From positions 2,089,001-2,153,000 of the forward strand of contig NZ_JAHRWL010000001.1 of assembly GCF_019104745.1 (NCBI RefSeq): DNA of 64,000 nucleotides, read 5' to 3'. Made by a program: the position numbers and the translations under genes. The first letter of the stretch is position 1; each line of letters starts with the position of its first letter. Source of the DNA: Thalassococcus arenae (GTDB lineage: Bacteria; Pseudomonadota; Alphaproteobacteria; Rhodobacterales; Rhodobacteraceae). The notes under the pieces are model-generated. The model was not told the DNA's origin, did not search any database, and saw nothing but the letters and a program-made list of their open reading frames with translations. Positions 36,983 through 46,802 of this stretch are shown here, in pieces.

Positions 36983-37765
36983 TTAGACGGAAACCGCGTC
37001 ATGGCGGACGCGTGCGAATAGGAATGGAACTGTGGGATCGATGTCCCATTTGGACTGAGCGGCGCGGTAGCTGGCAGGAAAAACCGCGCCGTCAAAGCGG
37101 ATCTGGCTATGCCCGCGACCGCCCATGGACAGGCGGCTGGAAGCGGAATAGACGCCGCGATAATTCTCCCGGCGGCGCGATGTGCTATGCGTGCCGCGCC
37201 CGCCGATCTCGCCATTGTACCAGGACGGTTGGCGCAGGCCGGGGCGGTCCAGCAGCGCTTCGGCTTCCTGCTCGGGGGACTCTCCGGGCCATTCGCTGGC
37301 CGCGACCACGTAGAGGCCTTCGTCGATTTTCTGGCCTGATCTGTTGTCGTTTTGGTGCAGCACAAAAAGTCCCGCGTCATGTGTCCAAACCTCCGCAGGA
37401 TGCGTCAGGTGCAGCGATTTCATCAGCGAGATTTCTTCATCGGCGGCAGCCTTGACGCAGGCCTGTTTGAGCTTGGGCAGAGACGACCCGGGCCGCAGGT
37501 CCTGCGGCAGGACGTGCAAGGCGTTGAACGTGTCCGAGAAGATCAGCCGGTGAAACAGACCAGAGTAAATCACGTCGTAGAGGCTGTCGATTCCGGCCGC
37601 ATCAAGGGCCAGCCTCTGAAAACCGCTGCGTTCCAGACACTCCCTAATGGGAGCCTTGTCGTAACCTTGATGGTTCATCCGCAGCTCCAGCGCAATAAAA
37701 GCCACGGTCGCAGGATCGCCCTCTGGGCGACGACCGGCCGTTGGTTTTTTGGTCATGCTGAGCAT
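36983..37765 (-). CDS. Hypothetical protein between sucD and sucA
   Basis: A 260-residue protein that I do not recognise. It has no signal peptide or TM segment. A mixed charged N-terminal half (RMNHQGYDKAPIRECLERSGF) is followed by a WTHDAGLFVLHQNDNR segment and a Ser/Arg/Gly-rich region (residues about 187-225). The local GC looks lower than that of sucD and sucA. Two start codons (37,765 and 37,756) are possible and no strong RBS is seen. It lies 79 bp after sucD and 14 bp before sucA in the same direction, so it must share their transcript. Confidence 0.65.
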   Translation of the reverse strand: MLSMTKKPTAGRRPEGDPATVAFIALELRMNHQGYDKAPIRECLERSGFQRLALDAAGIDSLYDVIYSGLFHRLIFSDTFNALHVLPQDLRPGSSLPKLKQACVKAAADEEISLMKSLHLTHPAEVWTHDAGLFVLHQNDNRSGQKIDEGLYVVAASEWPGESPEQEAEALLDRPGLRQPSWYNGEIGGRGTHSTSRRRENYRGVYSASSRLSMGGRGHSQIRFDGAVFPASYRAAQSKWDIDPTVPFLFARVRHDAVSV

Positions 37766-37844
37766 CTTTGCGCTACCGATGGTGATGCGCGCCCGCAGGC
37801 ATCGCGTGGGTGGCCGGGGCGCATGGACAGCGCCCCGGCGTGTT

Positions 37845-38732
37845 TCAGCCTTTGTCGATCGCCTTCAGCACCGCCTCGCCCAGCGTCGCGGGGCTGTCGG
37901 CGACCACGATCCCGGCGGCCTTCATCGCCTCGATCTTGTCCTCGGCGCCGCCCTTGCCGCCGGCCACGATGGCGCCGGCATGGCCCATGCGGCGGCCCGG
38001 AGGCGCGGTGCGTCCGGCGATGAAGCCGGCGGTGGGCTTCCAGCGACCCTTCTTCTTCTCCGACGCCAGGAACGCGGCGGCCTCTTCCTCGGCCGATCCG
38101 CCGATTTCGCCGATCATGATGATCGCCTCGGTCTCGTCATCGGCCAGGAACCATTCCAGCACGTCGATATGCTCGGTCCCCTTGATCGGGTCGCCGCCGA
38201 TGCCGACGCAGGTCGACTGGCCCAAGCCCACATCGGTGGTCTGCTTGACCGCCTCGTAGGTCAGCGTGCCGGACCGGCTGACGACACCGACCTTGCCGCG
38301 CTTGTGGATATGGCCCGGCATGATGCCGATCTTGCAGGCGTCCGGCGTGATGACCCCGGGGCAGTTCGGCCCGATCAGGGTGGATTTCGAGTTTTCCAGC
38401 GCCCGCTTGACCTTCATCATGTCCAGCACCGGAATGCCTTCGGTGATGCAGACGATCAACTCCATCTCGGCGTCGATCGCCTCGAGGATCGAATCCGCGG
38501 CAAAGGGCGGCGGCACGTAGATCACCGATGCATTGGCCTCGGTCTTGGCCTTGGCCTCGTGGACCGAGTTGAAGACCGGCAGGTCCAGATGCGTCTGCCC
38601 GCCCTTGCCCGGGGTCACGCCCCCGACCATCCGGGTGCCATAGGCGATGGCCTGTTCGGTGTGGAATGTCCCCTGCGAGCCGGTAAGGCCCTGGCAGATG
38701 ACTTTAGTGTTCTTGTCGACGAGGACGGCCAT
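37845..38732 (-). CDS. sucD: Succinyl-CoA synthetase, alpha subunit
   Basis: A 295-residue protein. CoA-binding domain begins [44 protein letters not shown]. The phosphorylated His is in [21 protein letters not shown] (about 246-265). It produces ATP or GTP with SucC in the TCA cycle. A large hairpin repeat lies between it and sucC. Confidence 0.97.
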   Translation of the reverse strand: MAVLVDKNTKVICQGLTGSQGTFHTEQAIAYGTRMVGGVTPGKGGQTHLDLPVFNSVHEAKAKTEANASVIYVPPPFAADSILEAIDAEMELIVCITEGIPVLDMMKVKRALENSKSTLIGPNCPGVITPDACKIGIMPGHIHKRGKVGVVSRSGTLTYEAVKQTTDVGLGQSTCVGIGGDPIKGTEHIDVLEWFLADDETEAIIMIGEIGGSAEEEAAAFLASEKKKGRWKPTAGFIAGRTAPPGRRMGHAGAIVAGGKGGAEDKIEAMKAAGIVVADSPATLGEAVLKAIDKG

Positions 38733-38749
38733 TTTGGCGTTCTCCTGAT

Positions 38750-38807
38750 GTAGGGCGGGTTCACCCCGCCGCGTCTTTCGGGAAAGGCGGGGTGAACCCC
38801 GCCCTAC
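38750..38807. repeat. Large palindromic hairpin between sucC and sucD
   Basis: GTAGGGCGGGTTCACCCCGC on the left arm (38,750-38,770, with the last C) and its near-exact inverse on the right (38,786-38,807), 15 bases apart. The right arm has one more G. The same core GGCGGGGTTCACCCCGCC occurs at 59,473-59,494, and variants at 58,039 and 6,235. It may fix the SucC:SucD ratio through mRNA stability. Confidence 0.8.
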
Positions 38808-38809
38808 GT

Positions 38810-40003
38810 TCAGCCTTTGACCGCCTTCACGATCTTCTGCGCGCCGTCCTTGAGGTCGTCGGCGGCGATCACGTCGAGACCGGAGCCGGAGATGATCTCC
38901 TTGCCCTTCTCGACATTGGTGCCTTCCAGGCGCACCACCAGCGGCACCTTCAGGCCCACTTCCTTGACCGCGGCGATCACGCCCTCGGCGATCACGTCGC
39001 AGCGCATGATGCCGCCGAAGATGTTGACGAGGATGCCTTTGACGTTGGGGTCGGAGGTGATGATCTTGAACGCCTCGGTGACCTTTTCCTTGGTCGCCCC
39101 ACCGCCCACGTCGAGGAAGTTGGCCGGTTCCGCGCCATACAGCTTGATGATGTCCATCGTCGCCATCGCCAGGCCCGCGCCGTTGACCATGCAGCCGATC
39201 TCGCCATCCAGCGCGATGTAGTTCAGGTCGTACTTGGACGCGGCCAGTTCCTTGGGGTCTTCCTCGGTCTCGTCGCGCAGCTCGGCGATATCGGGATGGC
39301 GATAGACCGCGTTGCCGTCAAAGCCGACCTTGGCGTCCAGCACCTTGAGGCTGCCGGTCTTCATCACGATCAGCGGGTTGATCTCCAGCATCTCCATGTC
39401 CTTCTCGACGAAGGCCTTGTAGAGAATGCCCATCAGGCGCACGCATTCCTTGACCTGCCCGCCTTCGAGCCCCAGGGCAAAGGCGATGCGGCGGCCGTGG
39501 AACGGCTGGTAGCCGGTGGCGGGATCGACGCTGAACGACAGGATCTTTTCCGGCGTCGCGGCGGCGACCTCTTCGATATCCATGCCGCCCTCGGTCGAGC
39601 AGACAAAGGAAATCCGGCTGGTCTGGCGATCCACCAGCAGCGCCAGGTACAGTTCGCGCGCGATGTCGGAACCATCCTCGATATAGATGCGGTTGACCTG
39701 CTTGCCGGCCGGGCCGGTCTGGTGCGTCACCAGGGTGCGGCCCAGCATCTTCTTGGCCTCGGCGGCGGCTTCCTCGACCGACTTGGCCAGGCGCACGCCG
39801 CCCTTTTCGCCGGCATCGGCTTCCTTGAAGCTGCCCTTGCCGCGGCCGCCTGCATGGATCTGCGCCTTGACGACCCAAAGCGGCCCGTCCAGTTCGCCTG
39901 CCGCGGTCTTGGCCTCTTCGGCCCTCAGGACGACGCGGCCATCGCTGACCGGCGCGCCATAGCTGCGCAGCAGGGCTTTCGCCTGGTATTCGTGGATATT
40001 CAT
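38810..40003 (-). CDS. sucC: Succinyl-CoA synthetase, beta subunit
   Basis: A 397-residue ATP-grasp protein: [22 protein letters not shown] start, ATP-grasp [19 protein letters not shown], and C-terminal CoA-ligase [15 protein letters not shown]...[17 protein letters not shown]. It is the first gene of the suc operon. Two TGTGATCACA palindromes lie about 120 and 141 bp upstream. Start at 40,003 (ATGAATATC) matches the family. Confidence 0.97.
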   Translation of the reverse strand: MNIHEYQAKALLRSYGAPVSDGRVVLRAEEAKTAAGELDGPLWVVKAQIHAGGRGKGSFKEADAGEKGGVRLAKSVEEAAAEAKKMLGRTLVTHQTGPAGKQVNRIYIEDGSDIARELYLALLVDRQTSRISFVCSTEGGMDIEEVAAATPEKILSFSVDPATGYQPFHGRRIAFALGLEGGQVKECVRLMGILYKAFVEKDMEMLEINPLIVMKTGSLKVLDAKVGFDGNAVYRHPDIAELRDETEEDPKELAASKYDLNYIALDGEIGCMVNGAGLAMATMDIIKLYGAEPANFLDVGGGATKEKVTEAFKIITSDPNVKGILVNIFGGIMRCDVIAEGVIAAVKEVGLKVPLVVRLEGTNVEKGKEIISGSGLDVIAADDLKDGAQKIVKAVKG

Positions 40004-40117
40004 GGCTGGGACGGCCCCCGTTACTGACTTGCGTTTCCAGCCGTATACGCTGGTGTACCGACGCGCCGTAACCGAAATTTTGCCGCAGGGCAGGAAAACC
40101 GGCAGAAATTCGCAATT

Positions 40118-40148
40118 TGTGATCACACGCCGAAAAAGTGTGATCACA
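40118..40148. promoter_or_regulatory. Paired TGTGATCACA operators upstream of sucC
   Basis: TGTGATCACA at 40,118-40,127 and again at 40,139-40,148, both perfect palindromes with centres 21 bp apart, so on the same helix face. Centres are 119.5 and 140.5 bp before the sucC start. The same palindrome appears before sdhC and sdhB at similar distance. A divergent glycosyltransferase starts 80 bp on the other side. A GntR-family regulator such as AkgR is a plausible binder, which is inference. Confidence 0.75.
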
Positions 40149-40227
40149 AGGCTGCCGTCAGCCCCGGGCTTGGCAGGGAATCACCGCCCGCGTAGTTTGC
40201 ACCCGGGCAGCATGGGCAGGCAACACG

Positions 40228-41235
40228 ATGACACCAACCTGGGCGATCGTCATGACCGCGCGCGAACCGGCAGCGCTGGTCGTGGCCAATGCACGCTGGC
40301 ATCTCGCCACCGGCGCATCCGAGGCGCATGTCTATCTCGACCGCGCCGACGATCCGGCCGCGGCGATGCTGGCCGCCTTGCCCGGCTGCCGGGTCACGGT
40401 CTGCGACGATGCCCATTGGTCCGCCATGCGCGGCCGCAAGGGCCGCCCCGACAGCCAGATGCGGCGCCAGAGCCTGAATGCCAACCACGCCCAGGCGCGC
40501 AGCGACGCGGGCTGGATGCTGCATCTGGATGCCGACGAATTCCTGTGGCAGGACCGGCCCCTGGCCGACGAACTGGCGCTGGTGTCCGAACTGGGTGCCG
40601 AGCTGCGCTTTCCGGTGTTGGAACGCACGATGCGGCACGGCGAGACGCAGAACACCCTGTTCGCGGGCCGCTTCCGCCGCGTCTCGCCCTCGGCCGCCGG
40701 GATCAACCGGGTCATCTACGGCGACAAGGCGCGGTTCCTGCGCGACGGCATGTTCTCGCACGGGTCGGGCAAATGCGCGGTGCCGGTGCGGCACGGCTTT
40801 CACCACTATGTGCATGAAAGCGTGATCGACGTCGACGGCAAGCGGGTGCGCCCGCCGTCCTTCCGCTCGACCGCCGCGCGGCTGCTGCATTTCGACGGGC
40901 TGACGCCGCTGCACTGGCTGGTCAAGATCCTGCGCTACCGCCGCAATCCGCCCGATGTGCAGCGCCAGATCCTGCCGGATCACCGGTTCGCGCAGATCGA
41001 CTGGGCGCTCGACCGGATCGCCGATCTGCCCTCGGCCCTGGCGGCCCATGCCGCACTGCTGTGGATGACCGAGGCGGAAGAGACACGCCTGCGCGGTTTC
41101 GGCCTGATCGACGACCGGGCCTTCGACCCCGCACCGATGCTGGGCGATCTGGCGCCGGCGCTGGCGCCCGCGGCATTCGATGCGGCGCTGCGCGCGATGG
41201 AACCGGAACTGTTCGCGCTGACCGGCTGGACATGA
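40228..41235 (+). CDS. Glycosyltransferase family 2-like protein
   Basis: A 335-residue protein of the same Glyco_tranf_2_4 type as the gene at 30,917: VYLDRADDPAAAMLAALPGC, then GWMLHLDADEFLW with the DxD and a long C-terminal half. Acceptor unknown. It is inserted on the forward strand between mdh and sucC and ends at a bidirectional terminator. The operator pair upstream of sucC is also upstream of this gene. Confidence 0.78.
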   Translation: MTPTWAIVMTAREPAALVVANARWHLATGASEAHVYLDRADDPAAAMLAALPGCRVTVCDDAHWSAMRGRKGRPDSQMRRQSLNANHAQARSDAGWMLHLDADEFLWQDRPLADELALVSELGAELRFPVLERTMRHGETQNTLFAGRFRRVSPSAAGINRVIYGDKARFLRDGMFSHGSGKCAVPVRHGFHHYVHESVIDVDGKRVRPPSFRSTAARLLHFDGLTPLHWLVKILRYRRNPPDVQRQILPDHRFAQIDWALDRIADLPSALAAHAALLWMTEAEETRLRGFGLIDDRAFDPAPMLGDLAPALAPAAFDAALRAMEPELFALTGWT

Positions 41236-41237
41236 AA

Positions 41238-41263
41238 AAAGCCCGGGACGGCGCCCGGGCTTT
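41238..41263. terminator. Bidirectional terminator between glycosyltransferase and mdh
   Basis: AAAGCCCGGG-ACGGCG-CCCGGGCTTT, a perfect 10-bp stem preceded by A6 and followed by T3. It closes the forward glycosyltransferase and the reverse mdh. Confidence 0.85.
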
Positions 41264-41286
41264 CGATCGCGTTTGCAGGGATCGGG

Positions 41287-43179
<1,893 letters not shown>

Positions 43180-43494
43180 TCAGGCATCGTTGCCCTTGGG
43201 CGGCAGGGCTTCGGCCAGTTCCTCGAAGGCCTGTCCGCTGGCCACCAGGCAGGTCATGCCGCTGGCCGTCGTCACGGTGATCGTCCAGGTGCCGGTCTCT
43301 TCCGAGGCGAACACCTCGACCACCGCGTTGTTGTTGCCCAACCCGATGCTTTGCCGGGTCTCGCCGTATTTCGTCGCCAGCCGCTCGATCACCATCTCGC
43401 GCGGTGCGCAATTGGCGGTCTGCGCGGCCGCCTGGCCCGCCATCGTGCCGCCGATCAGGGCAGCCGCCACAAGGCCTTTCACACAAGTCTCCAT
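43180..43494 (-). CDS. Small secreted protein
   Basis: A 104-residue protein with a Sec signal peptide METCVKGLVAAALIGGTMAGQAAAQ (cleavage after about residue 24). The mature part has an extended beta pattern (CAPREMVIERLATKYGETRQSIGLGNNNAVVEVFASEETGTWTITVTTASGMTCLVASGQAFEELA) and two cysteines that could pair. I do not recognise a named family. It faces mcl2 across a 298-bp region. Confidence 0.8.
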   Translation of the reverse strand: METCVKGLVAAALIGGTMAGQAAAQTANCAPREMVIERLATKYGETRQSIGLGNNNAVVEVFASEETGTWTITVTTASGMTCLVASGQAFEELAEALPPKGNDA

Positions 43495-43792
43495 CGGTCT
43501 TCCCTTTCGGTCCCGGCGGCCGCCCTTTCGAACGGTCAGCGCCCCCAAGTCTTCTCCTCGGGCCGGAGCGGCTTCCTCCCGGCTGGCCCGTTCGAGGCCA
43601 GGTCCGGTCCATGCGACAAGGCTGCCCTGAAAACACTCCAGAAAAGGTTAATGCGCCGCGCGCCCCTGCACCCGCGGCACAACGGTTTGCGCGCCCGCCG
43701 CGAAAGGTTTTCTGCGATGCGGCAAATCAACCCTTGAACTTTCCGTCCGGAAATGGCCCTTTCTGCGCAACTTTGTTTCGCAGGAGATGATC

Positions 43793-44644
43793 ATGGACAT
43801 GCGCGCGCGGCCCTATCGCTCGGTGCTCTACATTCCCGGATCCAAGGAAAGGGCGCTGGAAAAGGCCCGCACGCTGCCGGTCGACGCGGTCATCTTCGAT
43901 CTCGAGGACGCGGTCGCGCCCGGCGAAAAGGACACCGCGCGCGCCGTTCTGGCGGACGCACTGCGCGGCGATTACGGCAAACGCACGCGGATCGTGCGGA
44001 TCAACGGGCTGGATACCGACTGGGGCCAGGCCGATGCCCGCGCCGCCGCCATGATGGATTGCGACGCGGTCCTGCTGCCCAAGGTCGAAAGCCCCGCGCA
44101 GCTCGACGCGCTGGCCGCGCTGGTGGGCGACAAACCGCTCTGGGCGATGATGGAAACCCCGCGCGGCATGCTGGGTGCAGCCGATATCGCCGCGCATCCG
44201 CGACTGGCCGGCATGGTAATGGGCACCAACGATCTGGCCAAGGAACTGAACAGCCGCTTTCGCGATGACCGCCTGCCGATGCTGACCGGGCTGGGCCTGT
44301 GCCTGCTGGCGGCCAAGGCGCATGGCCAGGTCATCGTCGACGGCGTCTACAACGCCTTCAAGGATGACGACGGGCTGCGGGCCGAATGCGCGCAGGGCCG
44401 CGACATGGGCTTTGACGGCAAGACGCTGATCCACCCCGCGCAGGTCGACATCGCCAACGCCGCCTTTGCCCCTTCCGAGGCCGAGATCGACCTGGCCCGC
44501 CGCCAGATCGCCGCCTTCGACGCGGCCGAGGCAGCGGGGCAGGGCGTGGCCGTCGTGGACGGCAAGATCGTCGAGAACCTGCACATCGTGACCGCCAAAT
44601 CGACCCTGGCCAAGGCCGCGGCCATTGCGGCCCTGGCCGAATGA
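43793..44644 (+). CDS. mcl2: (3S)-malyl-CoA thioesterase
   Basis: A 283-residue HpcH/HpaI aldolase-fold protein. Segments: RSVLYIPGSKERALEKARTLPVDAVIFDLEDAVAPGEKDTAR, LLPKVESPAQLDAL, AMMETPRGMLGAADIA and FDGKTLIHPAQVDIAN. The length and sequence fit Mcl2, which hydrolyses (3S)-malyl-CoA in the ethylmalonyl-CoA pathway; the longer Mcl1 lyase (about 318) is not here. The ATG at 43,793 is chosen because CAGGAG stands 6 bases before it; an in-frame ATG at 43,787 abuts the RBS. A CTGCG/CGCAG pair (43,763-43,783) could mask the RBS. Confidence 0.85.
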   Translation: MDMRARPYRSVLYIPGSKERALEKARTLPVDAVIFDLEDAVAPGEKDTARAVLADALRGDYGKRTRIVRINGLDTDWGQADARAAAMMDCDAVLLPKVESPAQLDALAALVGDKPLWAMMETPRGMLGAADIAAHPRLAGMVMGTNDLAKELNSRFRDDRLPMLTGLGLCLLAAKAHGQVIVDGVYNAFKDDDGLRAECAQGRDMGFDGKTLIHPAQVDIANAAFAPSEAEIDLARRQIAAFDAAEAAGQGVAVVDGKIVENLHIVTAKSTLAKAAAIAALAE

Positions 44645-44679
44645 CCGCTTAGTAGCGACGTCTGAAACAGGAGGTCGAC

Positions 44680-45225
44680 ATGCTTTTGCTGATTCTGGGA
44701 CTGCTGATCTGGTCGGCGGCGCATCTGTTCAAGCGCGTGGCGCCGGACCGCCGCGCCGCGATGGGCGACAAGGGCAGGGGGATCGTCACGCTGGGCATCT
44801 TCGCCGGCCTCGCGCTGATGATCCTGGGCTACCGCATGGCGGATGGCGCGTTCTTCTGGGGCCGTCACCCGGCGATGGTGGGCATCAACAACCTGTTGAT
44901 GCTGTTTTCCGTCTACCTCTTCGCCGCGTCGGGCCTGAAGACCGCCATCACCGCCCGCATCCGCCACCCGCAACTGACCGCGGTCAAGGTCTGGGCGCTG
45001 GCCCATATCCTGGTGAACGGCGACATGCCGTCGCTGGTGCTGTTCGGCGGTCTTCTGGCCTGGGCGGTGGCTGAGGTCATCGTCATCAACAAGCAGACGG
45101 AATGGGTCCGCCCGCAGCCGCCCTTCGCCCGCGACCGCGAGATCAAGGCGATCGTCGGAACCGTGATCGTCTATGCCATCCTGTCCGGCGCGCATTATCT
45201 GCTCGGCTACCCAGCATTCGGATAA
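44680..45225 (+). CDS. NnrU-family membrane protein
   Basis: A 181-residue membrane protein: hydrophobic segments near 1-14, 37-54, 70-90, 108-132 and 160-178. The pattern LIWSAAHLFKRVAPDRRAAMGDKGRGIVTLGIFAGLALMILGYR fits the NnrU family (linked with nitric oxide respiration or with heme-related steps elsewhere). Here it sits between mcl2 and mch. GGAGG lies before the ATG. Confidence 0.82.
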   Translation: MLLLILGLLIWSAAHLFKRVAPDRRAAMGDKGRGIVTLGIFAGLALMILGYRMADGAFFWGRHPAMVGINNLLMLFSVYLFAASGLKTAITARIRHPQLTAVKVWALAHILVNGDMPSLVLFGGLLAWAVAEVIVINKQTEWVRPQPPFARDREIKAIVGTVIVYAILSGAHYLLGYPAFG

Positions 45226-45229
45226 GACC

Positions 45230-45433
45230 ATGAAACTCTATCGCTTTCTGACCGAAGACGACACCTCGGCCTTTTGCCACAAGGTGACCGACGCGCTGAA
45301 CAAGGGCTGGGAATTGCACGGCCAGCCCACCTATGCCTTCGACGCCGCCAACGGCGTGATGCGCTGCGGCCAGGCCGTGGTGAAAGACGCGCCCGGCACC
45401 TACACAACCGACACCAAGCTGAGCGAGCACTAG
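45230..45433 (+). CDS. DUF1737 small protein
   Basis: A 67-residue DUF1737 protein, MKLYRFLTEDDTSAFCHKVTDALNKGWELHGQPTYAFDAANGVMRCGQAVV, with the family's NKGWELHGQP turn. It follows the NnrU gene by 4 bases and precedes mch. The genomic position is common in Rhodobacterales, as I recall; function unknown. A paralogue is at 21,338. Confidence 0.82.
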   Translation: MKLYRFLTEDDTSAFCHKVTDALNKGWELHGQPTYAFDAANGVMRCGQAVVKDAPGTYTTDTKLSEH

Positions 45434-45475
45434 CGCGCAAGCCGCGCGGCGACAGCGCAAAAGGAGATGAATGCG

Positions 45476-46501
45476 ATGAAGACCAATCCGGGGCGCTTCT
45501 TCGAGGATTATCGCGTCGGCGACACCATCCACCACGCCGTGCCCCGGACCGTCTCGGGCGGTGAACGGGCGCTCTATCATACGCTCTATCCCGCCCGCCA
45601 CGCGCTTTATTCCTCGGATGAATTCGCCCGCGCCTGCGGCCTGCCCGCCAGCCCGCTGGACGATCTGGCCGCCTTCCATGTCGTCTTCGGCAAGACGGTG
45701 CCGGACGTGTCGCTGAACGCGGTCGCCAACCTGGGCTATGCCGAGGGGCGGTTCCTGCAACCGGTCTATCCCGGCGACACGCTGCGCTCGGTCTCCGAGG
45801 TGATCGGCCTCAAGCAGAATTCCAACGGCAAGACCGGTGTCGTCTGGGTCCGCACCACCGGGCTGAACCAGAAGGGCGAGGCGGTGATGTCCTATGTCCG
45901 CTGGGTCATGGTGCGCAAACGCGATGCCGATGCGCCCGCGCCCGACACCGTGGTGCCCGATCTCAAGCCGCATCTCGACGCCGCCGACCTGACCATCCCG
46001 GCGGGGCTGGATTTCTCGGACTACGACTTTGCCCTCGCGGGCGAGCCGCATCGCTGGGGCGATTACGCGGTGGGCGAAACCATCGACCATGTCGACGGCG
46101 TCACGATCGAAGAAGCCGAACACATGATGGCCACCCGGTTGTGGCAGAATACCGCCAAGGTGCATTTCGACCTGACCTTCCGCCCCGAGGGCCGGCTGAT
46201 CTATGGCGGTCACGTGATCTCGCTGGCGCGCACGCTGTCCTTCAACGGGCTGGCCAACGCCCAGATGATCGCCGGGCTGAATGCCGGGGCGCATGCCAAT
46301 CCCTGTTTCGCCGGCGACACGGTCAAGGCCTGGTCCGAGGTGCTGGACCGGGCCGAAACCGCCAACCCGTCGGTCGGCGCGCTGCGCCTGCGGCTGGTGG
46401 CCACCAAGGGCGGCGCGCCGTTCGACCTGCGCGGCGCGGACGGCAAATACCAGCCCGACGTGCTGCTCGATCTCGACTATTGGGCGCTGGTGCCGCGCTA
46501 G
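45476..46501 (+). CDS. mch: Mesaconyl-CoA hydratase
   Basis: A 341-residue MaoC-like tandem hydratase. Markers: RFFEDYRVGDTIHHAVPRTVSGGERALYHTLYPARHALYSSDEFAR, AVANLGYAEGRFLQPVYPGDTLRSVSEV and the second hot-dog half with GGHVISLARTLSFNGLANA. It hydrates mesaconyl-CoA to beta-methylmalyl-CoA in the ethylmalonyl-CoA pathway. ATG at 45,476 fits AAGGAG at 9 bases; the ATG at 45,467 is directly next to the RBS. With mcl2 and ecm this gives three pathway steps in the window. Confidence 0.93.
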   Translation: MKTNPGRFFEDYRVGDTIHHAVPRTVSGGERALYHTLYPARHALYSSDEFARACGLPASPLDDLAAFHVVFGKTVPDVSLNAVANLGYAEGRFLQPVYPGDTLRSVSEVIGLKQNSNGKTGVVWVRTTGLNQKGEAVMSYVRWVMVRKRDADAPAPDTVVPDLKPHLDAADLTIPAGLDFSDYDFALAGEPHRWGDYAVGETIDHVDGVTIEEAEHMMATRLWQNTAKVHFDLTFRPEGRLIYGGHVISLARTLSFNGLANAQMIAGLNAGAHANPCFAGDTVKAWSEVLDRAETANPSVGALRLRLVATKGGAPFDLRGADGKYQPDVLLDLDYWALVPR

Positions 46502-46598
46502 GACTTATCCCCAGACGGCATCGAATCGTTCCCGAATCCCGGCGCTGCCATTAGCTTTGCGCCATCGGGGGGATTCGGAACGACAAGGGACGCTGCCC

Positions 46599-46802
46599 AT
46601 GCCGCATCACGTGCTGCCAACCGCCACCGACGAGGTGCTGGCCATTCCCAGCCAGGACGTGCCCGACACGATCCGCCACCTTTTGCGCAACCGTGCCATG
46701 TCGAGCCTCGTGGAACGCATCCACGGCGACCTGCGGTCGTCCGACCCGGCCCGCCGCGACCGTGGCGCGCAGGCGCTGGCCCATCTGGGTTTCGCGGACT
46801 GA
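46599..46802 (+). CDS. Small conserved-looking hypothetical protein
   Basis: A 67-residue protein: PHHVLPTATDEVLAIPSQDVPDTIRHLLRNRAMSSLVERIHGDLRSSDPARRDRGAQALAHLGFAD. No signal or membrane segment. AAGGGA lies about 8 bases before the ATG. The stop TGA overlaps the CTG start of the metallopeptidase gene, so the two are probably coupled. I recall similar short proteins in Rhodobacterales but no function. Confidence 0.7.
   Translation: MPHHVLPTATDEVLAIPSQDVPDTIRHLLRNRAMSSLVERIHGDLRSSDPARRDRGAQALAHLGFAD

Noticed and set aside
34653-36986. A 777-codon forward frame opposite sucA
   Set aside because: sucA is unmistakable on the reverse strand; the forward frame has low-complexity composition from codon bias only.
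40118-40148. Reading TGTGATCACA as CRP sites
   Set aside because: CRP sites have TGTGA and TCACA separated by six bases; here the halves abut, which fits a different type of dimeric regulator.
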